From contig CM060857.1 of NCBI GenBank assembly GCA_030737835.1, positions 15,511,496 through 15,575,495 on the forward strand: DNA of 64,000 bases. Reading direction: 5' to 3'. This document shows positions 26,601 through 35,996 of the stretch, piece by piece. Positions within the stretch are counted from its first letter, which is position 1, and each line of letters starts with the position of its first letter. Source of the stretch: Acorus gramineus (lineage: Eukaryota > Streptophyta > Magnoliopsida > Acorales > Acoraceae). The position numbers and the translations under genes were made by a program. The notes below the pieces were generated by a model, which worked only from the letters and a program-made list of their open reading frames with translations, did no database searches and was not told where the DNA came from.

Positions 26601-29600
26601 CAAATAGTTTTTCACTTAAAATATCAACATTTATATTATCTTTACTTATAAAATAACACTTAAAATCAACAATCCGCAACAGAACCGAACGCCTAACACC
26701 TAACAGTGACCAATGTGTAAAACACAGGAAACCATTGTATATGTTTTTTTTTTTTTTTGGATATCGGATGAACTCCTATGGCTAATCTTACGGTCAAGCT
26801 AAGAAGGCTACCTCCGCCTGTTTGCTTCGGTCCCACAGAAATTTTTTTGAATAATCGCAAAAAAAAACAGGTGGATAAGTCAGCGCTAAGACTCGAACCC
26901 AAAACTTACCCTTAATCCAGGTATCACTGTTTCTTTACCTGAGAACGTCGTCTTTGAATCTGAGGATTTCGCGGATCATCTGCCAGAAGTAGGGGTTGAC
27001 GGCGTTTCGCTTCTGAGCGAACAACCCCGACAAGCCGTTGCGGCTGCCCCACTCGTAGCCCTTCCCGTCGTCGAGACTCACCGAGAACGACATGTCCGAC
27101 CTCTCCATGTCGATGCCGAGCCCTTCGAAGTACTCCATCATGTTTGGATAGGTCACCTGTAAACCCCCATTGTCGTGCATTTGAGTTTTTGCATTCGTGA
27201 CATTGTTGGATTTTGAATGATTTCATTTATTTGAAGATCAAAATCTTGAGATTTGGGGGAAATTTTTTTTTCAATTGTGCTAAAAAAATAGTATTAAGAA
27301 TAAATTAATATTCTTGAAGAATTGATTTTAAAAAGAGGATATTACAAAGGAATCAGCACTAAAATAATATGAAACATATATATATATTATTATAAAATTA
27401 TATACAAGGAAAAATTAACGAGCTCATATAACACGTCGGGAAATGATACATCCAAACTAATCTCTAGACCGATTTTTTTTTTTTCTTAAATTATACACTC
27501 TCGTTTAAAATACATGTTATTATATAAAATAAATAAAATATATATTATAATATATTAATATTTTTTAAAAATAATAAAATAATAATATATTATAATATAT
27601 GAAACAGTAAAACGAATTACAAAATAGTTTTCGTATACCAACGATCGCTAATTAAAACGGCACAAGTCCTGGGCTCCTCACTGTTTGAACTTTAATGCAC
27701 TTTAATGGGCCTCGCATATCAAAACTTTACAGGGTTCATTATGAGTTGTGGAAAATTGAAGATTCACCTACAATTCTGCATGAGTCACATGTAGTTGATG
27801 GATACGCCACACGTTGACGTGTCATTAATCTTTACAACTTATAAAATCATTCAAAATCTCATGTGAGAAAAATAAGGTTGCTTTTTTTAAATCATTTTTT
27901 AGTTATTAAAATATAATATTCCAGAGCATTCACTTGAACGTCAGAAACACCGATGTCTTGGATAATCTTTCGTCATCTTTCCTCGTCACACAGTTTTACG
28001 TACCCCACACTTATATTTATATATACTTTAAAAATTCAATTCCTACAGTAAGTTGTAGGTGAGACAGAATTCAATCAGGATTGGATCTGATCAGTATTGA
28101 ATTGAACGAAGTGAAAATTGAATTACATCACCTATAAATTGAACTGCACAACCAATTGTTAAGTATATATTTTATTTTCCTATTTGATACTGATGATGTT
28201 TAGGAATTCATATTTTTTTTCAATAGTTGATTGGATCCAATAAAAGAGTGAAATACATACTTAACAATTAGTTGTGTAGTTCGATTTATAAATAGTGCAG
28301 TTCAATTTTCACGTTGTTAAGTTCAGTACTGACTGGATCCAGTAGACTTAAGTTTAGTATAGTAAAAAGAAATATCTATGAACCATGTGGTCCATCTCTA
28401 GCCTCCTTTATATGCGGAATAAATCAAGGAATAACATAGAATAAAACAAAATAAATTTTTTTTGATATTTTGATATAGTAAATACCATGAAATAACAAAT
28501 TAGTATAAAGTGTAATATGAATTTCAGTCAACCCTTAGAATTAAAGTTATTTCACATAAAAAATATGTAGGTCTACTGTGAAATCAAAATAAAATTATTA
28601 TTATTAAAAAATATATTTAACGTGAACGTTCCCCAAGGAATCAAATAATAATAATAATAATAATAATGAATAAAAATAAAAGAATAACAATATATTATAA
28701 GACGTTGGCTGCGGTTAGGCCTGTCAATGGGTTATTAGTCGACCTGGATCTGACCAGATAAAATGCGTAAATACCCGATCCGAAGGACTCGATAATCAAA
28801 ACGGGTGGGTCTGGGTCCACACCGACTCAATCCTATGGACCCGTTGAACCCAATTGACCCAATCCAAATATTATGTAATTTTTTTATTTATGATTCAACC
28901 TAACACTCATGATTCAACCAAACATTTATAACTAAAATATTGAATAATCATTTAAAATTTTACAACCGTTTAACTTCACGTAAAAGCATAATAATCTAAA
29001 TCGTATTCCAAATGTTCCATAATAAAACATTTAAAAATCAAAATTGTGAAGAACTATTTATAATACATTAAACTCTATTAAAAAGAAAATGATTTTTTAT
29101 TGTTAAGTCCCCACAAACCATCATATTTAGTGATCGATCCCTCACTTCTTCGTATTTGGGTTTTAGTCCCCAGATTTAAAGGATAATTCATTTTTAGTCT
29201 CCATCAGGGACTAAAAAGAAAAGTAAATAATTTACGGATAGGTTCCTCTGAGGGACTAAAAAGGAATTATCCTTTAAATCTGGAGACTAAAACCCAAATA
29301 CGAAGAAGTGAGAGATCGATCACTAAATATGATGGTTTGTAGAGACTTAAAAATAAAAAACCTAAAAGAAAAAAAATGAAGCTATTAGACCATTGAAAAG
29401 TTTCTGAACTTCTCTTTATCTAACCTAAACTTGTTAATTCGATATAGACCTGATCTGAAGGACCCGACAATCAAATGGGTCGGATTCGACCTGACTCGAG
29501 TCCGACCCGTTGAAACCTAGCTGCAGTGTCCAATCAACCAACATTTCAGGTAAGATTTTAATAATAATCTTTGATTTCACCTTAAAAAAAAAAATATGTT

Positions 29601-31655
29601 GGCCTCCTAAACAATTAAAATAAAATTATTATTATTATTAAAAAATATATTTAATGTGAACGTTCCCCAAGGAACCAGATAATAATAATAATAAATAAAT
29701 AAAAGAATATCAATATGTTATATGACGTTGGCTGCAGTGTCCAATCAATCAAATGTTTTAGGTAAGAGCTTTTTTAGAAAAAAAAATGTTAGGTAAGTTT
29801 TTTGTTACTTTATGTTTTGTTACGTAACATTTTCCTATACCCGATGTGTAGTGCAGACATTTGCTATGATATTTTGTACAATCATTCAGTTAATTCTGCG
29901 TGACTGCTTATGCATGTCTTGGAATTTTTATTTTTATCTTATTTTATTTTTATTACAAATTTATTACATTAATTATAAATACACCTAATTATGTATAAAT
30001 CTATTTTACTTGATTAATTTATGATAAAACGCAACATAGAAACACGAACGGAGTACGCAAACCCATCTTGGTCATAGATTGTGCATTATTATGAATTAAA
30101 TAATAATTAATTTCTATGGGAACCATAACCCCATTTTGGTCCACATATTTGTTTTACAGGTCGTCCATGCGTCACTGACACAACGTGGCCTACCAAACCA
30201 CTACGAATATTAAATCGTAAGTCTACCAATACTCTATTATGTTAACATTTACGGATTAATATATATACTACATCACAAAATATATATTATTTTATTAAAA
30301 ATATATTTTACTATTAAAATATGTACCTAGAAAAAAGAATTAACCATAATATATTCTTTGATATAATATTTTCCAATCAAAGCCAGTCATGTCATGTTTG
30401 ACTAAGGAACCGGATTGTTTTTACTTTTACAAAAACAAAAAAATTACATGTATTTTTAAACTATTCTAAAAAAACTTGTTTAATTAATTTTTTTAATTTT
30501 TATTATAAAAATATACTTTCTAATTATTATAAAAGAATTAATTTAAAATTGTAATTTTATTTAACTATTTTATACAAAATCACACACTAAGCAAAAAAAA
30601 TTGGATTTTAAATAACCGTCTCCGTTTCCTTGTTAAGCATTTCCGAAAAAATAGTCATACATAATATCAAAAGAAGCAATCTCACAAACTAATTGATATA
30701 TATTTTAATAAAAATAAAATATTTAAACATATTGTCAATAATAAATACCTGTTTGTATTGTGACCCTCATTTGAGATACATTGGATAAGCTAATCTAGCT
30801 CTCCTTTAAAATAACTAACAGAGTTTATTCTAACTTATTCAAACATAACTATTTAATTTTATTTTCCTATCCAAACAAGTTCTATTCTCATCTTCTATGA
30901 CCCTCGTTACACACCTCAAACAGGTGCCAAGAGTTTCAATTTATTCCAAACTTTCTTGTAAATTCAGTATTTGTTTTGATTCAGCCTAGCGCAAAAACCA
31001 ATGCACATTATCATCAAAATTATTAAAGAAAAATGAGAACCTGGAGAATCAAACTCGCGTGCAACCTAACCCCACATGCAAGTTTCAAGTTTTTTTTTAT
31101 GTTAACATTAATATACATTAATAAAAAAAACATTATTATATTATATAATAATAAAATATATAGATAGTTCGAGTTAGAGTCAAGTATGATACTATCAGTG
31201 TTATCACTGTCGAATTACATACATGGTTTATGAATTGAATTACACAGAGAATAATTATATCTAACAATGGATGGTAGAATTCGATGCACAGATTGTTTAG
31301 TTCGATTTATAAATTGTGTAGTTTGATACTAATTGAGACACTCGATTCGAAGCAAATTCCGATTAGATCTAGACTCCTAAACTCATCGCCGGAAGTGAAA
31401 CTAAAAGGCGAGGCAGTGAATAAATGTGTAACTGTGTCCTTCAAGAAAACAAAAGTAGAGAGAGAGAGAGTGTGGACGTACGCGATTGAAGACCATGAAT
31501 CCGAGATCCAAATCCAGACCGTCGATTGTGACGGTTCTGGCGTGTCCGCCAAGCCATTCCTCCCTCTCGTACAGCACTACTTCCACCCCCGCCTTCGCGA
31601 GCACGTGCGCCGCCACCAATCCGCTTATCCCCACCCCTATCACCGCCGCCTTCAT
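17618..31655 (-). CDS. FAD-dependent oxidoreductase fused to cyclopropane fatty acid synthase
   Basis: The 865-aa plant CPA-FAS type protein (Arabidopsis At3g23510 relatives) transfers a methylene from S-adenosylmethionine to a cis double bond of phospholipid acyl chains. Exons from the start: 31482-31655, 26939-27156, 25555-25660, 25369-25470, 25135-25194, 24935-25013, 24407-24554, 24060-24183, 23713-23893, 23131-23159, 22820-22968, 21489-21591, 21267-21362, 21089-21144, 20862-20985, 20167-20229, 20009-20068, 19755-19916, 19466-19539, 19274-19367, 19049-19185, 18889-18969, 18553-18658, 17618-17689. All 24 have GT-AG ends with consistent phase (2598 nt in total). The N-terminal half has the dinucleotide fold GVGISGL (about 7-13) and RVTYPNMMEYFE; its chemical role is unproven. 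The C-terminal half has YDLSNDLF, the SAM motif EIGCGWGT (about 635-642) and LGNYQVVFSRPGN. Looks intact. ATG 31655 gives the family N-terminus MKAAVIG; an upstream ATG (31685) would add 10 residues. Confidence 0.93.
22237..22672. mobile_element. MITE with 21-bp terminal inverted repeats, in intron 11 of the CFA gene
   Basis: Left end GCCCATGTTTGGTTCGAGAAT is matched by its exact inverse at the right end (22652-22672). The 436-bp interior carries GAGAATAATTC and TAAAGTGGTATATAGATTCC, motifs also seen in related copies near 25745-26180, 33068-33500 and 34986-35428. Flanking TAA (left) and TAG (right) fit a diverged PIF/Harbinger (Tourist-like) 3-bp duplication. Confidence 0.65.
25745..26180. 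mobile_element. Probable copy of the same MITE family, in intron 2 of the CFA gene
   Basis: It shares internal motifs with the 22237 copy: AATGAGAATAACTAAAAAC near 26079 and a TTATAAATGG block with nearby AAGTTGTAAGATGTGAATA. The ends (ATTCATCCCGGATAAC and its loose inverse near 26150) are diverged, so the limits are approximate. Confidence 0.35.
26316..26693. mobile_element. Tourist-like MITE in intron 2 of the CFA gene
   Basis: Left end GGGCGTTTGGTTTAGTG matches the inverse of the right end (GGCGTTCGGTTCTGTTG), followed by TAA. The interior is AT-rich without coding sequence. The GGGCGTTTGG-type ends are those of Tourist-like elements. The left target copy is not clear. Confidence 0.5.
26745..26930 (-). 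mobile_element. Candidate tRNA-derived SINE next to the exon 2 donor
   Basis: Read on the minus strand, the segment has a pol III B-box-like GGTTCGAGTC (26890-26899), preceded by a possible A box (TGGATTAAGGGT), then a body ending in a poly-A run (the poly-T at about 26745-26759 on the plus strand). That order, internal promoter then A-tail, is the layout of plant SINEs. It lies only a few bases beyond the splice donor of exon 2. No target duplication was found. Confidence 0.45.
28072..28350. mobile_element. Foldback MITE, about 275 bp with arms of about 90 bp
   Basis: The left arm (28082-28173) from TTGGATCTGATCAGTATTGA to CAATTGTTAAGTATATATTT is mirrored by the right arm (28251-28341), whose inverse reads ACTGGATCCAGTCAGTACTG down to AATTGTTAAGTATGTATTTC. 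A spacer of about 77 bp separates them. Related pieces with the GATCCAGTCAGTG/TTGAATT signature lie at 31175-31345, 45350-45505 and 47478-47545. Confidence 0.7.
28540..28707. repeat. Left copy of a local direct duplication
   Basis: The stretch holding AAAATTATTATTATTAAAAA, GTGAACGTTCCCCAAGGAA, a TAA microsatellite and GACGTTGGCTGC is repeated at 29560-29730. This copy is interrupted by the hAT insertion at 28716 and resumes after 29519 with AGTGTCCAATCAACCAACAT. Confidence 0.75.
28716..29519. mobile_element. Non-autonomous hAT element with 8-bp target duplication
   Basis: Termini TAGGCCTGTCAATGGGT and, inverted, TAGGTTTCAACGGGTC are flanked by GCTGCGGT (28708-28715) and GCTGCAGT (29520-29527), an 8-bp duplication with one mismatch, as expected for hAT. 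The uninterrupted sequence is present in the duplicate at 29731-29738. A foldback element (29091-29362) sits inside it. No transposase sequence. Confidence 0.75.
29091..29362. mobile_element. Foldback MITE nested in the hAT element
   Basis: Two 111-bp arms (29091-29201 and 29252-29362) are near-perfect inverses, including TTAAGTCCCCACAAACCATC and CTCACTTCTTCGTATTTGGG, with a 50-bp loop. Flanking AAAAGAAAA on both sides may be a 9-bp target duplication, which would suggest a Mutator-like origin. Confidence 0.75.
29560..29775. repeat. Right copy of the local direct duplication, with the empty hAT site
   Basis: It matches 28540-28707 plus 29520-29556 without the hAT element: GACGTTGGCTGCAGTGTCCA runs uninterrupted. 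This shows that the duplication came before the insertion. Confidence 0.75.
29776..31174. other. Remainder of CFA intron 1
   Basis: AT-rich intronic DNA with no element or exon I can identify. Together with the repeats before it, this makes a first intron of about 4.3 kb, far longer than the gene's other introns. Confidence 0.4.
31175..31345. repeat. Diverged copy of the 28072 foldback family
   Basis: The stretch TTTAGTTCGATTTATAAATT with nearby GTGTAGTTTGATACTAATTG matches the right arm of the 28072 element (TGTAGTTCGATTTATAAATA). It lies at the 5' end of CFA intron 1, close to exon 1. Confidence 0.4.
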
Positions 31656-31754
31656 CGTCCCTTGCCCACAAAATATCTCCTTCACTATATCTGGCCGTCC
31701 AAAACCCCTCCCCAGATTAAATCCCAGCCGTTCACGACCGTACTACGGTCCTGA

Positions 31755-31766
31755 GAATATAAAAAC
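31755..31766 (-). promoter_or_regulatory. Possible TATA box of the CFA gene
   Basis: On the minus strand the sequence reads TTTTTATATTC about 100 bp upstream of the start codon at 31655. Position and composition fit a TATA box, but this is a single motif match in AT-rich DNA. Confidence 0.25.
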
Positions 31767-32254
31767 AGATGGGACGACAGTGGGAGCTGGAGACTGGAGA
31801 GGGCGTGAATCCCCTTTTATTAATGACAGGTGGGGATCGGACGGTGGATGTGGGTGTTGTTTGCAACGGACGGTTTTGATGGATGGTTCACGGGTTCCCG
31901 GGCTTGGGGTTATTTTTGAAAAGAATAAAAATAATGGGGGGAATAGAAAAAGGAGCGGGGTGGGGTAATGAAGTGGTGAGTGGGAGTTGTTTGTCGTCTT
32001 GTGGGGTAGGGGGGGCTCAGGTTTATTTGGTGGGTTGTTGCAAGTTGTGAGAGAGAAATTTGTGAGCGTGGACGAAAATTGATCTTGTAGTCTGTGCTGC
32101 ACAGGTATGGATTGATTTTTTTTATATGAAAAATCGAGAATTTTTTTTTTTTTTTAATAAAAAAAAATCAAAAGATTAGTTGAGATATCATTGTAAACAA
32201 TAGTGCATGGCATGTTTGGGTAGAAGAATAAGAGTGAATAAAAATCTGATTTTA

Positions 32255-32470
32255 GAGTTTATTTTGTAGCCCATATGTTATGATAACGCAGTATATACTG
32301 TACTATCATAGTATATACTGTAGTCTATTTTTTTTATTTTTTTATCATGAAAAAAATATATTAATGTCTTTCAGTATATATTTCATTTCATGTAATAACA
32401 TGCATTTCAAATGATGAGTGTATAATTTTATTAAAAAAAAAAAATAGGATAAACTGTAATTAAGACTGCA
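32255..32470. mobile_element. AT-rich MITE, third clear copy
   Basis: It matches the 11958 and 12214 units: GTAGCCCATATGTTATGATA, a TACTATCATAGTATATACTG core, AAAAAAATATATTAATGTC, CAGTATATATTTCATTTCAT and ACATGCATTTCAAATGATG. It directly adjoins the stray CFA exon fragment. Confidence 0.5.
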
Positions 32471-32471
32471 A

Positions 32472-32640
32472 TGAAATGGTGAAGGAAATGTGGCAATGAG
32501 TATACGTGCTCCACTTTCTAGCAGAGAAGGTCCCATACGCCTTTTGTTATTTTTGTTATTTTTGAGAATGGATGGACAATTGTACCCTCAGAATATATTC
32601 ATATGCCTTTTGTTACTCAACAAATTAAAGTGGAAAGTTC
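32472..32640 (-). pseudogene. Stray duplicated fragment of CFA-synthase exon 11
   Basis: On the minus strand this encodes RRMGPSLLESGARILIATF, close to RRHMVPSLLESGARLVITRF of exon 11 (22820-22968). Nucleotide similarity extends to both sides (TGCTCCACTTTCTAGCAGA against TGCACCACTTTCCAGCAAA; CATATGCCTTTTGTTACTC against CATATGCCTTCTGTTACTC). About 55 bp of extra sequence interrupts the match at a short repeat. It lies upstream of the gene, in the same orientation. No other exon of a second copy was found nearby. Confidence 0.7.
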
Positions 32641-33067
32641 AATGTGAACATTTGGACCCACATTTTTCACCAACCAAGATATACTCATTCGATCTCTATT
32701 GTTGAAAAATATGTTCAATGTGGGAATCACATATGGGCTTCTCCTACTGGTGAAAGAACATAAATTTTAAAATAAAAAATTACCGGTACAAGTCTGTTTA
32801 CCGTCCAAGTAAGATATATTTTGATTTATTAAGAATAATAAAATGTATTTGTTTTTATGATATATATTTCATGATGCATTGTTTGTACCTATATATTAGA
32901 TAAAAAACAAGAAAAAATATTAACAAAATATATATCTCGCTTGGGAAAATATATATATCATTGGATGGCTATAAATGCATATATATAAATTGTTCACAAA
33001 ACTATCCATGGGCACTAACAATACTCATTTTAAAACTCGGTAACTTAAATCCCACTAGAACTTTAAA

Positions 33068-33500
33068 GTCCCGTTTAGGTGCAATATAAGCTATGTTATG
33101 ATAGATAACTATTGATTATTCTAATATAGATGTAAAGAAATAAGTAATTTTTTATTTAGTTATGTTTTTAATTATTCTCGTTAAAAAACGCAATAACGAA
33201 GTTTGTGTTGTTTAGTACACCATTGATAAGTTATAGACAAAACGTGAATAACATGCGAATAATGATTTATAAAATGTAAAATGATGATTAGACATGTAAG
33301 TTGTTTGATTTATAGAATTTGACGTATGAGTTGTTTTATATCAATGGAATGAATTAGGTGAATAAGATAATTTTAAAGGGAAATTGAAATAACAATATCA
33401 ACTAATTACTCACATTTATTTTGTTATAAATATACTCATTTATTTATTGTCTATAAACAAGTTTTTAACCTTCTCAATTCTTATTCCACCTATTCAGCTA
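33068..33500. mobile_element. Copy of the 22237 MITE family
   Basis: It starts TCCCGTTTAGGTGCAATA and contains TTAATTATTCTCGTTAAAAA, AAACGTGAATAACATGCGAA and TGATTTATAAAATGTAAAAT, which match the 34986 copy and the inverse of the 22237 copy. The right limit is approximate. Confidence 0.45.
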
Positions 33501-34107
33501 TTCAAAGATGGGCTGCGAAACAGGCTTCAAAATATGAAGGGTCCAAGTCAATGGTGAGGAGAAAACAAGGTAGGGTGATGATGAGGAGAAAAAAGGGGTG
33601 GACGTTCAAAGTCCAAGTCAATGGTGACTGTTGTCCACAAAATCAATTTATGCCAAACCCCATAGACCCACAGTCACAACTCACAACCACTCTCTCTGTC
33701 TCTCTCTATCTAGTCCACCAAATAGTGGACTTTGAAAGAAACCCTGGTTGCGCGCCGTGGCCGGCACTCTTTAAGGTTGCATCTCAGTCTCTGTCAATGG
33801 AACCTTCCTGTGCCCACAGCTCTCTTGCTTACTATTAATGTGAGACATGAATATTCATGTATATTTTTTTTGAAAAGATTAGACTTAATTATTTTTATAG
33901 TTCTAAATCTAGAATATATATGTTTTTATTTTTTGAAAAATTAGTAAATATCATCTTATGAGACATATCTGTATATGCTTTGATAAAAAATGTATATCGC
34001 TCAATTTTGAGTTAAATTAATAAATTTTTAGTAAGTGTAAGAAAAAATTTAACGAGACATATAGATCATTTGCTTCACTGAATTTTTAATGAGATATATA
34101 GGATATC
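33501..34107. other. Spacer
   Basis: No gene recognised. The phrase GTCCAAGTCAATGGTGA occurs twice (about 33541 and 33611) as a small local duplication. The rest is AT-rich. Confidence 0.3.
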
Positions 34108-34527
34108 ATTTTGGATAGGGGTGGCAAACGAGCCAAGCGAGCCAGCTTTGACATATTCAAACTCGGATCGTTTATATTTAGGGTTGACTCGGGCACGACT
34201 CGACACCGAGCTTAATTTTATGTTCAAGCTCAGCTCGTTTGGCGTGAATAGCTCGGTTGAAGCTCGGCTCGACTCGTTTTTACAATGAGCTCGAGTGCAA
34301 GCTCGAACCAAGGCTCAAGATTGAGCTCGTTTAGCTAAAAAAAAACTCGTTTAGCAATTAAAACACGCATTAAACAGATAACATGTTGAATATAGACAAT
34401 CATATTAAAAAATCATTACTAAACAATCATATTCGAAAATAGACAACATTTCTTACATTTAAGTAAATGAACTCGTATAGACTTGTGGCTCGGCTCGACT
34501 CGTTTATAACCAAACTTTAAAAATTAT

Positions 34528-35890
34528 CAGTGTTCTGATATGCCATATACGTTTTACGTGCGGTTGGCGTACCGCATAGAGTATATGTGGGAGTATACGT
34601 GGTTTGTAATTTTTTTATTAATAAAACTTCATTTTTCAGTAATGATTCTTAAACATAAGATAATATGTTCACACACTATTATATGCTTTTTGGGACTAAG
34701 CTCGTATGTGATTTAATTATGTATAAATACATGTTTCAGATTTAAAGATAAACTCTTCTTTTTGTGTGCTTGTGCCTGTGCTTGTGCTTGTCAATATATA
34801 AATCCACTTGACTCCATGGGTACCCAAATAAATGAAACAAATAAAAAATTAAAAAAATTATCCTTTTTAAGTGCAAGTGCCAACTTCACCCACTGTGTCA
34901 AGTGTCAACTTCACCCATGTGTCAAGTGTCAACAAAAACCACATACAATAAAATAAGAGGCAGAGAATCAGAGAGAGACAGAGCCTCCGTTTGAAACAGG
35001 GATAGATTTTATTCTAAAGTATATATATTTATCTAAGTATAAGTGAGTATAAATAAGAATAAAGTGATTTTGTGTTATGTTATTTTTTGAATTATTCTCG
35101 TTGATAAACGTAAAAATAAATGTTTTGTTGTTTGAGTAAAATGTGAATAAAGTATGGATAAAGATTTATAAAATGTAAAAAAGTAATGTTGGTTGATTTG
35201 ACATGTGATTTATAAGAGGTGATGACAATTGATTTGACAGTGGACTCACATATTCTTTGGATGGAATAACCTAGAATAACTTTTATTCTAGGGGTTGATT
35301 GGAATCCATATACCACTTTATATGAGTTTATTCTGTCATACTTTATCTGGGGTTATCCAGGGTATAAAAATACCTCAAAATATTTATCCGTGGTTATCCG
35401 GGAGGTTATACCGGAAATAAACGGAAACCAAAGAGATTGAAATCAGAGACTGATAAGAGAGGCAAACCGAGAGAGATAGGCATATATCATACTCTGTCGA
35501 AGAAGTGGAGGTTGACAACTCGGCGCTGAACGACTGAAGTGGTGGTCATAGCGGTGAAGATCGCTGTGAAGAAGTTAGTAAAGATCGATGGAGAAGATGT
35601 TGAAGGAGTCGAAGCAGTGGTCGAAGTCACTGTGGTGTTTAGGGCTGGCCAAATAGGAGGAGGAGAAGAAGAGATCAAGCGCCCCCCCCCCCCTTTTTTT
35701 GTTAAACGGTCGGGTAGGCCAAATGCCCGCTCTGTTTTAAATTTTCAAAGTTATTCGCACATGCGGGATCGGACCGCATATGTCGATCCGACCCGCAATT
35801 CGAACGATTTCCGGAAAGCGGTTCGGTCGAGCGAGCAAACAGCCTATGCGGCCGCATATGCGGTCGCACAGCCAGATTTTCTGAACATTG
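34528..35890. mobile_element. Inner hAT element with perfect 8-bp target duplication
   Basis: The ends are CAGTGTTCTGATATGCC and, inverted, CAATGTTCAGAAAATC. AAAATTAT flanks it at 34520-34527 and 35891-35898. Removing it and one copy of the duplication makes the outer element continuous and alignable to its relative at 49562. The right subterminal part is GC-rich with GCGGCCGCATATGCGG-type palindromes. Open frames inside (for example near 35539-35979) look compositional; no transposase domain was recognised. Confidence 0.65.
34986..35428. mobile_element. Tourist-like MITE nested in the inner hAT element
   Basis: The left end CCTCCGTTTGAAACAGGGAT is loosely mirrored by the right end (inverse TTTCCGTTTATTTCCGGTAT). 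Internal motifs TTGAATTATTCTCGTTGATA and TTGGAATCCATATACCACTT match the 22237 and 33068 family members. Confidence 0.45.
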
Positions 35891-35996
35891 AAAATTATTT
35901 AAGCTCGATGCATTTGTCTAATCGAACAAAGGCCGAACGAGCTCCAATCGAATCGAGCCCGAGCAATTTGACTCGTTAACCACCCTTAATTTAGAC

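Larger units (their letters stand above)
34116..35988. mobile_element. Outer hAT element, interrupted by a second hAT element
   Basis: It starts TAGGGGTGGCAAACGAGCC and ends with the inverse of TAAGGGTGGTTAACGAGTC. Without the inner insertion it is about 500 bp, close to the 478-bp relative at 49562-50039, with which it shares the GCTCG-rich body. The flanking 8-mers (ATTTTGGA, ATTTAGAC) match at 5 of 8 positions, so the target duplication is old or uncertain. Confidence 0.65.

Noticed and set aside
31482-31968. Frames overlapping CFA exon 1 on the plus strand
   Set aside because: They are opposite-strand shadows of the exon that encodes the FAD-binding motif.
35539-35979. 146-aa frame in the inner hAT element
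   Set aside because: Valine/glutamate-rich from local composition; it crosses an element boundary and shows no transposase motif.
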